64,000 bases of DNA, taken from Pseudobdellovibrionaceae bacterium. Its GTDB lineage: Bacteria; Bdellovibrionota; Bdellovibrionia; Bdellovibrionales; Bdellovibrionaceae. Positions 17,804 through 25,915 of the stretch are shown piece after piece (position 1 is the stretch's first letter; each line of letters begins with the position of its first letter). A program made the position numbers and the translations under genes. The notes under the pieces are model-generated. The model did no database searches, was not told the origin of the DNA, and saw only the letters and a program-made list of their open reading frames with translations. The stretch spans positions 280,161 through 344,160 of the forward strand of contig JAHBUS010000004.1 in assembly GCA_019637955.1 (NCBI GenBank), written 5' to 3'.

Positions 17804-18694
17804 GTGCAGAGATTGAACCACCATCACCTCTTTATCTTTTGGGTCTTTAGCAAGACTTTGAGTTTCACGGGCGCCGCCCGTGAGCTGTCGATCGCGCAGT
17901 CCGCCGTGACCTCACAGATCAAACAACTCGAGGAGTCGTTGGGCCTGAGCCTGGTTGACCGGACCCAGAAACGCCACCCCGAACTCACGAGCGAAGGCCG
18001 ACGGGTTCTGGACTATGCCCATTCCATTTTTGAAACCAGCCAAGAGCTTTTGAAGTGGGCCACCAAGGGCGAAGCTCCCGAAGCGAGCCGCCTTCGGGTG
18101 GGGGCGATTTCAGGTCTTTCGCGAAACTTGCAGTACGAGTTTCTCAAACCCGTGGTCGGTGATGCCGATGTTCATCTTGAAATCACGACGGGCGATCAAG
18201 AAAATCTGATCCGGCACCTCAAAGACCACTCTTTGGACGTGGTCTTGTCCTCGTACAACGTGAGGTCTGACGGGAAGGTTTCGTTCTACTCTCATGTTTT
18301 GACCTCTTCACCCGTGATTTTCGTCACCAAACAAAAGCGCGGTTCCAAAAAAGCAGCGAGTCTTCGCGAGTGCTTGGCCGAGAGCCCTCTTTATCTCCCC
18401 GGTTCAGGATTTGAGGTTCGGCCCGAATTGGACGCTTATCTCGAGCAGCTGAAAACCCCGTTTCAGGTCGCGGGCCAAATTGATGACATCGCTCTTCTGC
18501 GAATTTTTGCCTTGAGATCCGGCGCCGTCGTTGCGCTCCCGCAGGCCGGTGTCCAAAACGACATCAACAAAGATGATCTTCGCGTCATCGCCAAGGCGGG
18601 CACGGTCGAGCAGCGTTTTTACGCCATTACCCGGCAAAAGCGCGTTCCGCACAAAATCATCGAAACGCTCATCACGCAGATGCGACAGAATTAG
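17804..18694 (+). CDS. LysR family regulator, NhaR-like
   Basis: 296 residues with a GTG start. The N-terminus LNHHHLFIFWVFSKTLSFTG and helix-turn-helix AARELSIAQSAVTSQIKQLE match the NhaR branch of LysR regulators, which respond to Na+ and control Na+-linked transporters. The C-terminal ~200 residues are the periplasmic-binding-like effector domain (LRVGAISGLSRNL through DDIALLRIFALRSGAVVALP). It is divergent from sbtA-sbtB, so it probably controls that Na+-dependent bicarbonate pair. The 84-bp gap is AT-rich with several TAAAAT/TTTA stretches. Confidence 0.92.
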   Translation: MQRLNHHHLFIFWVFSKTLSFTGAARELSIAQSAVTSQIKQLEESLGLSLVDRTQKRHPELTSEGRRVLDYAHSIFETSQELLKWATKGEAPEASRLRVGAISGLSRNLQYEFLKPVVGDADVHLEITTGDQENLIRHLKDHSLDVVLSSYNVRSDGKVSFYSHVLTSSPVIFVTKQKRGSKKAASLRECLAESPLYLPGSGFEVRPELDAYLEQLKTPFQVAGQIDDIALLRIFALRSGAVVALPQAGVQNDINKDDLRVIAKAGTVEQRFYAITRQKRVPHKIIETLITQMRQN

Positions 18695-18725
18695 AGTCAG
18701 AAAATGACGGCTTCTTTTCGAGAGC

Positions 18726-18745
18726 GCGGGGGTCAAGACCCCCGC
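18726..18745. terminator. GC-rich hairpin between convergent genes (probable bidirectional terminator)
   Basis: Arms GCGGGGGT (18726-18733) and ACCCCCGC (18738-18745) pair perfectly around CAAG. It lies between the convergent lysR and PepSY genes. A short T-rich stretch follows on the plus side only after about 14 bp, so the termination signal is imperfect. Confidence 0.55.
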
Positions 18746-18753
18746 TGCGTGAA

Positions 18754-19014
18754 TTACTTTTTCTTGGCGACGCTGCCGTCCACGGGGTTGAAGTAGATCT
18801 CAACTTGTTGACCGCTCTTGTCGGTTCCGTAGATTTCGTAGCAGCTTCCGGGCTGCTTGAACTTTTCGATCTTGTAGCCTTCGCTTTCGACTTTCTTTTT
18901 AAAATCTTCGACCTTCATCCATTTGCTTTTAGGCTCATCGGTGCAGCTTTTCTTGGCCAAAGCCGGGACGCTGAGCAAAAGCGGCAAAGCGGTCAGGATC
19001 GAGATGAGTTTCAT
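18754..19014 (-). CDS. PepSY domain exported protein
   Basis: 86 residues: a signal peptide (MKLISILTALPLLLSVPALA) and a single PepSY-like domain with KWMKVEDFKKKVESEGYKIEKF and a C-terminal strand pair (YEIYGTDKSGQQVEIYFNPVDGSVAKKK). Small PepSY proteins sit in the periplasm and are frequently encoded beside cytochrome b561 genes, as here in divergent orientation; they may modulate proteases or the cytochrome. Start at 19014 has AAGGAG upstream; earlier in-frame starts would destroy the signal peptide. Confidence 0.88.
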   Translation of the reverse strand: MKLISILTALPLLLSVPALAKKSCTDEPKSKWMKVEDFKKKVESEGYKIEKFKQPGSCYEIYGTDKSGQQVEIYFNPVDGSVAKKK

Positions 19015-19190
19015 AAAACACTCCTTGGTTAAATCGGGCGTTGTTGCCCAGCTTTGAAGATGGGCCCGATCGCTCATTTTTACCATTGGGCGCATGACCT
19101 AAGGGCTTGTTTTGACTTGGCATTGGGCATTTGCCCCATGGCCAAAACCATGCCCCGTCCCCATGATGTGTTCAGATCAAAGGAGGCCTC

Positions 19191-19901
19191 ATGGCTCAAG
19201 CAAAGGTTTACGACTTACCCACCCGGCTCTTTCACTGGCTTTTTGCCGGATTGTTCGTGGCGGCTTACGCGATTGCGCAGCTCACCGATGATGACTCGCC
19301 TTGGTTTACGCAGCACATGCTTTTGGGGCTGATCTTGTTTGTGACCACGCTGTTGCGGGTTGTATGGGGGCTCATCGGGTCTCGCTACGCGCGGTTTTCT
19401 TCGCTGCCGCTTCAGCCTTCAAAACTGGTGGCGTACTTTCAAGAGATTTTAAGCACCAAGGGCCGCGCCTACTTTGCGCACAACCCCGCCTCGGCCTGGG
19501 CCGCGGTGGTGATGATGGCTCTCGCACTGGGACTTGGCGTGACCGGCTACCTGATGGCCTCCGGGCAAAAAGAGACCTTCGAAGATCTTCATGAGTTGAT
19601 GGCCAACGCGTTTGCCTTCACCGTCGTGGCGCACGTGGCGGGCGTTGTTCTTCACAGCCTCAGGCACCGTGACGGCATTGCGATGAGCATGATTCACGGA
19701 AACAAAACGCCGGCGGCCGGAGCCGCTCCGATCAAGAGCTCGCACCGGCTGGCGGCGATGGTGATGGCCGGAACGATCGGACTCTTTGCCTTTCACATTT
19801 ACAAGAATTACGATCCGGCTCAAAGAACAACCCAGGTCTTCGGTCTCAAACTTTTCTTGGGCGAAAATGAAGCCAATGAACACGAAGACGACAACGATTA
19901 G
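19191..19901 (+). CDS. Cytochrome b561 family protein
   Basis: 236 residues. Four membrane helices with conserved haem histidines: YDLPTRLFHWLFAGLFVAAY, DSPWFTQHMLLGLILFVTTLLRVVWG, an alanine/leucine-rich third helix and VVAHVAGVVLHSLRHRDGIAMSMIHG. This is the bacterial cytochrome b561/Ni-hydrogenase b-type layout, an inner-membrane di-haem electron carrier. A fifth hydrophobic segment (HRLAAMVMAGTIGLFAFHI) and an acidic tail follow. AAAGGAGG precedes the ATG. Head-to-head with the PepSY gene, which suggests a joint role. Confidence 0.93.
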   Translation: MAQAKVYDLPTRLFHWLFAGLFVAAYAIAQLTDDDSPWFTQHMLLGLILFVTTLLRVVWGLIGSRYARFSSLPLQPSKLVAYFQEILSTKGRAYFAHNPASAWAAVVMMALALGLGVTGYLMASGQKETFEDLHELMANAFAFTVVAHVAGVVLHSLRHRDGIAMSMIHGNKTPAAGAAPIKSSHRLAAMVMAGTIGLFAFHIYKNYDPAQRTTQVFGLKLFLGENEANEHEDDND

Positions 19902-19913
19902 AGAGGCGCAAGC

Positions 19914-20426
19914 ATGAACACCCGAGAACGCTGGGTTCTGATCATCATCCTGCTGGGAACAGCCCTTATCGTGGGCGCTGATCTTTTTACGGACTCGAGC
20001 GAAGGTCTTCGCTGGGGGCACTTGGCCGCCGAGGGCTTGGTGGCCGTCATGGCTTTAGTGGGCGTTGGATTCTTGCTGCGAGGTTCCTTCGCGCTCAAGC
20101 GCTCGCTGGCGGCTGAAGTTTTAAAGTCGAGCAGTTTGCAGGCCGAGGCCGATCAATGGCGAACTCAGGCCAAGGCGCACATCGAAGGTCTTTCACAAGA
20201 GATCGAGCGGCAGCTCTCGTCTTGGAAGCTGACGGCGTCTGAGAAAGAAGTTGCCTTTTTACTTTTGAAGGGCCTGAGTCTTAAAGAAATCGCCGAGGTC
20301 CGCCAAACCTCAGAAAAAACCGCGCGAGCGCAGTCCACCGCGGTCTACGAGAAATCAGGCCTCTCGGGCCGCTCCGAGCTGGCCGCATTTTTTCTTGAGG
20401 ATCTCTTGGGCCCACGCGGTCCTTGA
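19914..20426 (+). CDS. Membrane-anchored LuxR-type HTH regulator
   Basis: 170 residues: two membrane helices (about 8-24 and 40-58), a coiled-coil linker (residues ~65-105) and a C-terminal LuxR-type helix-turn-helix (LTASEKEVAFLLLKGLSLKE, then IAEVRQTSEKTARAQSTAVYEKSG). This arrangement is that of small membrane-tethered LuxR regulators without a receiver domain. Starts 13 bp after the cytochrome b561 gene, so probably cotranscribed and perhaps sensing its redox state (inference). Confidence 0.88.
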   Translation: MNTRERWVLIIILLGTALIVGADLFTDSSEGLRWGHLAAEGLVAVMALVGVGFLLRGSFALKRSLAAEVLKSSSLQAEADQWRTQAKAHIEGLSQEIERQLSSWKLTASEKEVAFLLLKGLSLKEIAEVRQTSEKTARAQSTAVYEKSGLSGRSELAAFFLEDLLGPRGP

Positions 20427-20457
20427 TTTATCGCCGCAACGAGAGGAGTTTCTTGAT

Positions 20458-21159
20458 ATGAACGCAGCTTCCATGCCTCCCGAATCTCATCGATCTGAAC
20501 ATATTGGCTGGCTTCGCGCGGCGGTCCTTGGCGCCAATGACGGCATTGTTTCGACCGCAAGCTTGATTGTTGGTGTGGCCGCAGCGAACTCCTCCCATCA
20601 AAACATCTTGCTCACCGGAATCGCCGGACTTGTGGCCGGCGCGATGTCGATGGCCGCAGGAGAATATGTTTCAGTCAGCTCACAGGCCGACACCGAGACT
20701 GCCGACCTGGCCCGCGAGAAGGCCGAGCTGGCGACAAATGTGGAATTTGAACGCGCCGAACTGGCACAGATTTACGTTGACCGGGGGCTTGAACCTGAAC
20801 TCGCCTCCAAAGTTGCCGAACAACTCATGGCTCATGATGCCCTCGGCGCCCACGCCCGAGATGAGCTGGGAATCACAGAAGCTTTGAGTGCGCGTCCGAT
20901 CCAGGCCTCACTGGCGTCGGCGGGCGCATTTTCTGTTGGCGCCGTTCTGCCCTTGCTCATGGTCCTTGTGGCTTCACCTCAAAACGTGATCGCCGTTGTC
21001 TCCGTCGCCTCACTGATTTTCTTGATGGCCCTTGGCGTTTTGGCCGCTCGCGTGGGCGGCGCAAATATTTGGAAGGGCGCCTGGAGAGTGGGTTTCTGGG
21101 GCGCCCTGGCGATGGCCATCACCGCGGGGATCGGCACCTTGTTTGGAACCGTGGCGTGA
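20458..21159 (+). CDS. VIT1/CCC1 family membrane transporter
   Basis: 233 residues. Two N-terminal membrane helices with the hallmark LRAAVLGANDGIVSTASLIVGVA and GLVAGAMSMAAGEYVSVSSQ, a cytoplasmic acidic helical hairpin (residues ~75-145, many Glu), and three C-terminal helices. VIT1/CCC1 proteins export Fe2+ or Mn2+ from the cytoplasm using protons, with the Glu-rich region binding metal. Start at 20458 follows GAGAGGAG. Its stop overlaps the GTG start of the DUF4010 gene. Confidence 0.92.
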   Translation: MNAASMPPESHRSEHIGWLRAAVLGANDGIVSTASLIVGVAAANSSHQNILLTGIAGLVAGAMSMAAGEYVSVSSQADTETADLAREKAELATNVEFERAELAQIYVDRGLEPELASKVAEQLMAHDALGAHARDELGITEALSARPIQASLASAGAFSVGAVLPLLMVLVASPQNVIAVVSVASLIFLMALGVLAARVGGANIWKGAWRVGFWGALAMAITAGIGTLFGTVA

Positions 21160-22004
21160 GCGGGGCTTTGCAATCGTGGCTCAAGCCGGGCTTGATCTTG
21201 AGCGTCCTTGCGCTTCTCACCTGGCTCGCACCGGCGTCTCCACTCGATCCTTGGAACTTATTGAGTCCCCAAAAAATCGCCACGATGATTTTAGCCCTTG
21301 CCGTGATTCAAGCCTTTGGCGCCGGGATGGTTCAATACCTGGGAGCACGAACGGGATCTCTCGTGACGGGTTTCTTTGGCGGGTTGATTTCAAGCACGGC
21401 CACGATCGCCTCCCTCGCCAAAAAAAGTAAAGCCGCCACAATTTCCGGTTCTGGAGAAATGCTCACCTTTCTTTCGGCGACGGGGGCGATGTTGATCGAG
21501 GGACTCGCGTTAGTGGCCACAGGAACGACAGATCTTCGCCTTTCGAACCTTGTCATCTTCATCGGGCCGCTCCTCGCGACCGCCTGGATGATTGTGATCG
21601 AATTTCGCGCGCACGACGATCGAAGGAGTTCTTCGACCCAATCCACTTTTCAGATTCTGCCGGTTCTCAAGCTGGCTCTCCTCATCGTCGTGATTCTTTC
21701 AGCGTCTCAGATTTTTCAAAGAATTTTTGGACAAAATGGACTGCTCGTTCTGACATCACTGGTGTCCTTGTTTGAAATCCACGGATCCGTGATTGCCAAT
21801 GTCCAGATGCACGAGGCGGGCCTCGTCTCTGCCCAATTTCTTTGCAGCCTTTTAGCCGTCTCTATTGTCGCCTCCTACCTATCAAAGATTTTTTTAATCA
21901 CGACACTTGGAAGCGCCCGGCTTCGATCCCAGGCTTTGTGGCGGACGTTTTACCTGTTTTGTTCACTTGGGATCAGCTGGCTCGCGGCCATGAGCCTTGG
22001 ATAG
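21156..22004 (+). CDS. DUF4010 multi-pass membrane protein
   Basis: 282 residues, about eight to nine hydrophobic helices. The segment MVQYLGARTGSLVTGFFGGLISSTATIASLAK is the best match to DUF4010, the C-terminal domain of some MgtC/SapB proteins; the MgtC part itself is absent. Start is a GTG at 21156 overlapping the VIT1 stop (GTGA); an earlier in-frame start would lie deep inside the VIT1 gene. Function unknown; coupling to VIT1 suggests metal homeostasis. Confidence 0.8.
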   Translation: MSGALQSWLKPGLILSVLALLTWLAPASPLDPWNLLSPQKIATMILALAVIQAFGAGMVQYLGARTGSLVTGFFGGLISSTATIASLAKKSKAATISGSGEMLTFLSATGAMLIEGLALVATGTTDLRLSNLVIFIGPLLATAWMIVIEFRAHDDRRSSSTQSTFQILPVLKLALLIVVILSASQIFQRIFGQNGLLVLTSLVSLFEIHGSVIANVQMHEAGLVSAQFLCSLLAVSIVASYLSKIFLITTLGSARLRSQALWRTFYLFCSLGISWLAAMSLG

Positions 22005-22013
22005 GAAAAACTG

Positions 22014-23456
22014 ATGAAGACATCTGTGCCTGAACACAATCGAACGGCTCCCATTGGACGCCTTGAATCTCTCGCCGCCGCGGTCACCAATTGGGCCGAG
22101 CGCTGGTTTCCGGATTCGTACATCTTCGCGGTTCTTGCCGTGGTGATCGTCACGGGAGGCTGTCTTTTGGCTGGTGTTACACCCAAGGCCATCGCCAGCG
22201 CGTTCGGTGAAGGCTACTGGAGTTTGATCACCTTCACGATGCAAATGGCTGTCGTCGTGATCTCGGGCTACGTGGTGGCCTCATCGCCCCCGGCCGGCAA
22301 GCTCATCGACGGGCTCGCAAAGATTCCCAAATCTGAAAAGGGCGCCGTTGCCTACATTGCGCTCTTTACGATCATCGCTTCGCTTTTTAACTGGGCGTTC
22401 AGTTTGGTGTTCGGTGGTCTTTACGTGCGCGCGCTTGCTCGCCGCACGGATCTGCGCATGGACTACCGTGCGGCGGGTGCCGCCGGTTATTTGGGATTGG
22501 GTGCGACCTGGGCGCTGGGCCTTAGCTCCTCAGCGGCGCAGCTGCAAGCCAATGTCGAGAGCATTCCGAAGAGCTTGCTCCCGATCACGGGCGTGATTCC
22601 TTTTCGGGAGACGATCTTTTTGCCGCAGTCGTTGGTGATGATCGTGGTGCTCACGGTGGTGTCAGTGGCGATCGCCTATTGGTCGGCTCCGGGCAAGGAG
22701 CGCTCCGTCACCGCTTCGGAAATGGGCATCGATGTCATGAACGACGGGCATGACATCGTGGAAAAACCGCAAAAACCCAGCGAGTGGCTCGAGTACTCCC
22801 CGCTGCTCACGATCTTTATCGTGATCTTGGGTTTTTGGTGGTTGGCCGAAGAGCTGTTGCAGAAAGACCTGATCCTCGCGATCTCGAACTTAAACACCTA
22901 CAACTTTTTGTTCTTGATGCTCGGGATGCTCCTCACCTGGAGACCTAAACGCTTCTTGCACTCGGTGAGTAGAGCGGTGCCTTCAGTCGCGGGCATCCTG
23001 ATCCAGTTCCCGATCTACGGAAGCATCGCGTACATCCTGACCAAAGCGCCTTCGGCAGATGGGCAGCCGATCTCGCACCACATCTCGGATTTTTTTGTCT
23101 CGATCTCAACGCGCGATACGTACTCGGCGCTCATGGGCATTTACTCGGCCGTGCTGGGATTCTTTATCCCCTCGGGTGGAGGCAAGTGGATCATCGAAGC
23201 TCCCTACTTGATGCAAGCCTCGAACGAACTCAAAGTGCACCTGGGCTGGACCGTGATGGTCTACAATGCGGCCGAGGCTCTGCCAAACCTGATCAACCCG
23301 TTCTTCATGATGGCTTTGATTGGTGTTCTGGGGCTCAAGGCCCGGGACATAGTCGGATACACGGTGACCCAGCTGATCGTGCACGCGCCGCTCGTGATCT
23401 TTATGCTCTGGGCGCTGGGCGAAACTCTAGCTTACCACCCACCCGTGATGCCCTAA
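22014..23456 (+). CDS. atoE: Short-chain fatty acid transporter, AtoE family
   Basis: 480 residues with about 12-13 membrane helices. Family marks are the N-terminal NWAERWFPDSYIFAVLAVVIV, the FNWAFSLVFGGLYVRALARR loop, and FIPSGGGKWIIEAPYL near the C-terminus. AtoE-type permeases take up acetoacetate or butyrate-class acids. Ends with a compact hairpin-forming sequence (AGCACC-G-GGTGCT) just after the stop. This is the last gene in the GC-rich part of the window. Confidence 0.92.
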   Translation: MKTSVPEHNRTAPIGRLESLAAAVTNWAERWFPDSYIFAVLAVVIVTGGCLLAGVTPKAIASAFGEGYWSLITFTMQMAVVVISGYVVASSPPAGKLIDGLAKIPKSEKGAVAYIALFTIIASLFNWAFSLVFGGLYVRALARRTDLRMDYRAAGAAGYLGLGATWALGLSSSAAQLQANVESIPKSLLPITGVIPFRETIFLPQSLVMIVVLTVVSVAIAYWSAPGKERSVTASEMGIDVMNDGHDIVEKPQKPSEWLEYSPLLTIFIVILGFWWLAEELLQKDLILAISNLNTYNFLFLMLGMLLTWRPKRFLHSVSRAVPSVAGILIQFPIYGSIAYILTKAPSADGQPISHHISDFFVSISTRDTYSALMGIYSAVLGFFIPSGGGKWIIEAPYLMQASNELKVHLGWTVMVYNAAEALPNLINPFFMMALIGVLGLKARDIVGYTVTQLIVHAPLVIFMLWALGETLAYHPPVMP

Positions 23457-23483
23457 CGAGCACCGGGTGCTAAAGTAACGGAT

Positions 23484-24779
23484 ATGCAAAACAATCCGTA
23501 TATCGCCATGCTCTATGGTCCCAACAAGGACCTCGCCATCCAAAAAATGATGTCGGTCAACGCCGAGTGGGCGGGGCTCGTAAATCATCACGCCTTCAGT
23601 GATCGCTACTGGGGAAAAACCTGGGGGAAAGACAACTACGCGATGACGGATAAAGAAGTGATCACGCTAAGCGCGCTGATCTCTTCAGGCTTGGCAAATC
23701 AAACAGCTCTGCACATCCATGGTTTTCTTGGCAGCGGCGGTACACTCAAAGAACTTGCGGCATTAATGCACGCGGCGTGGAGACCTCGCGGCTCTACAAT
23801 CGATCCTCAATTTATTGACCGTATGGCGGGAGAGCTTGCGGCTTATCCAGGTGTTGAGCAGTTTATCAGTGATGTTCGCAGCAACGATCTCCCACTTTCG
23901 GGCTTAGATGTGAAATCGCCACTTGTGGGCTTTACACGACTGCAGCTATCCGAGCTCGCCTCCGCAATTTCCGCAGGCAAGTCAGAATGGCCTCAGCTAA
24001 CCAATCTCATGAAGCAGGCCCAAGACCGCGGCGCGACCGTAGTCGAAATTGAGTTGATCCTTCGCCACGCCGAAATCTACTTGGGAGAATCGGCAGCCAT
24101 CGAAGGAGCGCAGGCTTGGAACGAGATCACCACGACGAACGATGGCGATCTCAAGCGCATGTACATCGATAATGTGCACGCCTACTTCGCAGACAAGCAG
24201 TTCTATGAATGGCTGCCCGCTGCCGAAGAAGATCCTGCATTTAAGCCTCTTTTCGATATGACACTTGCTCTAGCCTCTGCGCGCGCCGAGAAGGTTGAAA
24301 CTAACATCGAAGAGTACATCAGTCTCAACCGCGGGATCACAGAAAAGGACTACAACAAGCTCGCCTTCGTCGTTGTGAAGGCGACGCGGTACCGTCCAGG
24401 CCTACTGGTCGTAGTTAAAGAATTCTTAGAAAAGATGGCTGATGATAAATCCAAATCTGCCAAGGTTCGCACCGCCGCGAGCAATGTCTTGGCGTTAACT
24501 GAAACCATTGCTCAGGACCCCGTTCGATTGACTTATGGCCACATCGACCGCTTTTCACTTGGCGAGATCGTTGCTTTGGCTACCGTATTCGCGAACGGAC
24601 ATACTCACCAAAACGAATTCCAGTCGGAGCTAAAGCGCGCCATTGAACGCGGCCTTGATGATGCCACATTTCAACGTCTCGCTAACCGAGCCACTCGTAT
24701 TGTTGGTTATCCAGTTGCTATGAATGCCTATATTGCCTATGAACAAGCCAAGAAAATTTTTAAAGTTGACCGTATTTGA
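23484..24779 (+). CDS. Carboxymuconolactone decarboxylase (CMD)-like repeat protein
   Basis: 431 residues, all-helical, no cysteine. Two segments resemble the CMD/AhpD-like domain: residues ~50-100 (MTDKEVITLSALISSGLANQ, then ALHIHGFLGSGGTLKELA) and ~355-415 (RFSLGEIVALATVFANGHTH, then ELKRAIERGLDDATFQRLAN). The region between contains further helix pairs of similar spacing. AhpD-type redox activity needs a CxxC pair, which is missing, so a gamma-CMD-like or purely structural role is more likely. Base composition is visibly less GC-rich than in the genes before it. The assignment is by eye and moderate. Confidence 0.6.
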   Translation: MQNNPYIAMLYGPNKDLAIQKMMSVNAEWAGLVNHHAFSDRYWGKTWGKDNYAMTDKEVITLSALISSGLANQTALHIHGFLGSGGTLKELAALMHAAWRPRGSTIDPQFIDRMAGELAAYPGVEQFISDVRSNDLPLSGLDVKSPLVGFTRLQLSELASAISAGKSEWPQLTNLMKQAQDRGATVVEIELILRHAEIYLGESAAIEGAQAWNEITTTNDGDLKRMYIDNVHAYFADKQFYEWLPAAEEDPAFKPLFDMTLALASARAEKVETNIEEYISLNRGITEKDYNKLAFVVVKATRYRPGLLVVVKEFLEKMADDKSKSAKVRTAASNVLALTETIAQDPVRLTYGHIDRFSLGEIVALATVFANGHTHQNEFQSELKRAIERGLDDATFQRLANRATRIVGYPVAMNAYIAYEQAKKIFKVDRI

Positions 24780-24809
24780 GCACATTCAATTTTATAGATA
24801 ATTTGAAGG

Positions 24810-24971
24810 TTAAACATATTTAAGAAGCCCCTCTGCTCCGGATCCGTAGAATGCAAGAGAAATCCCCAGCAGGAAGAGTCCGATCTTCACTAGCAACGCA
24901 TTAAGTGCGGAACTCAGTTCTGAAATGGAAAATCCAATAAAATTGTTACGTATTCTTCTGGCTTGATTCAA
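24810..24971 (-). CDS. Small membrane protein, 53 residues
   Basis: A TTG-initiated frame of 53 codons whose 3' half encodes one clear membrane helix (VKIGLFLLGISLAFYGSGA) after a basic N-terminus (MNQARRIRNN). It overlaps the 3' end of the 182-residue gene upstream by 26 bp in another frame, a layout typical of coupled genes. No family is recognised and the ribosome site is weak. It fills what would otherwise be an empty 165-bp gap. Confidence 0.4.
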   Translation of the reverse strand: MNQARRIRNNFIGFSISELSSALNALLVKIGLFLLGISLAFYGSGAEGLLKYV

Positions 24972-25494
24972 AAAAAGTTAAAAAGCTCTCGTCGCACGAC
25001 TTTCTCCAAAAAAAGTCTACTTCTGCAAAAACTGTGGGAACAAAAGCAGTCAGAATTCCCAACATACGTAACCAAGGCGTCCTAACTATTATCTCCCAGA
25101 TTATGGATATGGATATGGAGACGAACTCGAACTTAGTTATGCCCACCCGTTGTCGTAGCTCATGGAATAATGCTAACTTTTCAAATTTTGCTGCTTCCTC
25201 GAAGTTTCCAATTTCTCTGTACAGTTTTCCGACACTCCGATTTGCATTGTTCGACTCAACCGCAAACCCATTTTCTTTCCAATAGACTGCTACGCTATTT
25301 GCTAGCTTGATCTGATACTCGAGCTCAGATCGGTTCGTAAATATCTTTAGACCCTTTCGGTGCTCAAAAAAAATTGAGAGACACCCGCCAACATCAATCC
25401 AAAATCGGCCGTTCCTCCTCCAGTAAATCGAATAGAGAAAATTTTCTGAACAATCAGGGATCCAATATCTAATGGAAAATCCATCACCGGACAA
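24946..25494 (-). CDS. Hypothetical protein, 182 residues, with C-terminal hydrophobic segment
   Basis: No family recognised. The central part (residues ~55-100) looks like a TPR-type helix pair (NRSVGKLYREIGNFEEAAKF) and the C-terminal ~60 residues contain two hydrophobic stretches (FVSISISIIWEIIV and MLGILTAFVPTVFAEV). Only TTG starts are available and none has a good ribosome site, so the 5' end is uncertain and the gene may be truncated. Lies at the start of the AT-rich region. Confidence 0.4.
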   Translation of the reverse strand: MSGDGFSIRYWIPDCSENFLYSIYWRRNGRFWIDVGGCLSIFFEHRKGLKIFTNRSELEYQIKLANSVAVYWKENGFAVESNNANRSVGKLYREIGNFEEAAKFEKLALFHELRQRVGITKFEFVSISISIIWEIIVRTPWLRMLGILTAFVPTVFAEVDFFWRKSCDESFLTFFESSQKNT

Positions 25495-25527
25495 GGCCTT
25501 GAGATCATCTTAGCCGCCTTCGACGGG

Positions 25528-25665
25528 ATGAAGTCGAAGGCGTTTTACGAAAGGGCACGGCAAAGCCGAAGTCGATCATTCAAAGAGGACTACATCGAAA
25601 AGTGGATTAGTAGGGCAGACGATAGTGAGCTGGAGAGCGTGTTCAGCCTACTTTTTCAGCCATAA
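25528..25665 (+). pseudogene. Possible C-terminal gene remnant
   Basis: An open frame codes MKSKAFYERARQSRSRSF... and ends in ...ESVFSLLFQP (45 residues from the ATG). It continues upstream without a stop to about 25450 with a natural-looking sequence (SITGQGLEIILAAFDG) but no start codon or ribosome site. It looks like the tail of a truncated gene left at an insertion boundary. No family recognised. Confidence 0.3.
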
Positions 25666-25688
25666 TTCCAAAATAAGTCGTTGTATTT

Positions 25689-25718
25689 TATATAATATAT
25701 TAGATAATATATTATATA
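25689..25718. promoter_or_regulatory. 30-bp perfect palindrome overlapping the start codon of the RHH gene
   Basis: Arms TATATAATATATTA (25689-25702) and TAATATATTATATA (25705-25718) are perfectly complementary around GA. The last base is the A of the ATG at 25718-25720. The sequence holds several TATAAT-like -10 elements, so promoter and operator probably coincide and the mRNA would be nearly leaderless. Likely the site of the ribbon-helix-helix protein it precedes. Confidence 0.7.
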
Positions 25719-25915
25719 TGGCGATCTCAAAACCAAAGTCTTCATTCAAGACGAAGAAAAAGGATCGGATTGAATACCGAACCGTTAGCTATCGTCTGCC
25801 GGTAAAATTGCTGGATGCCCTAGATAAACACGTTAATAATGACAACAGCGCCTGCAGCCTCGTCACACAGATGATGGAATGGGCTCTCGGCGATCTCGAA
25901 AGGCAAAAGAAATGA
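25718..25915 (+). CDS. Small ribbon-helix-helix-like DNA-binding protein
   Basis: 65 residues with a basic, disordered N-terminus (KPKSSFKTKKKDRIEYRT) followed by VSYRLPVKLLDALDKHVNN and CSLVTQMMEWALGDLERQK. A short strand with alternating residues (RTVSYRLP) and two helices is the ribbon-helix-helix pattern of small autoregulators and antitoxins. Its start is embedded in a 30-bp palindrome. The stop overlaps the ATG of the recombinase-like gene (ATGA), so both are made as one unit ahead of the CBASS operon. Alternative: antitoxin-like regulator without a toxin. Confidence 0.6.
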   Translation: MAISKPKSSFKTKKKDRIEYRTVSYRLPVKLLDALDKHVNNDNSACSLVTQMMEWALGDLERQKK

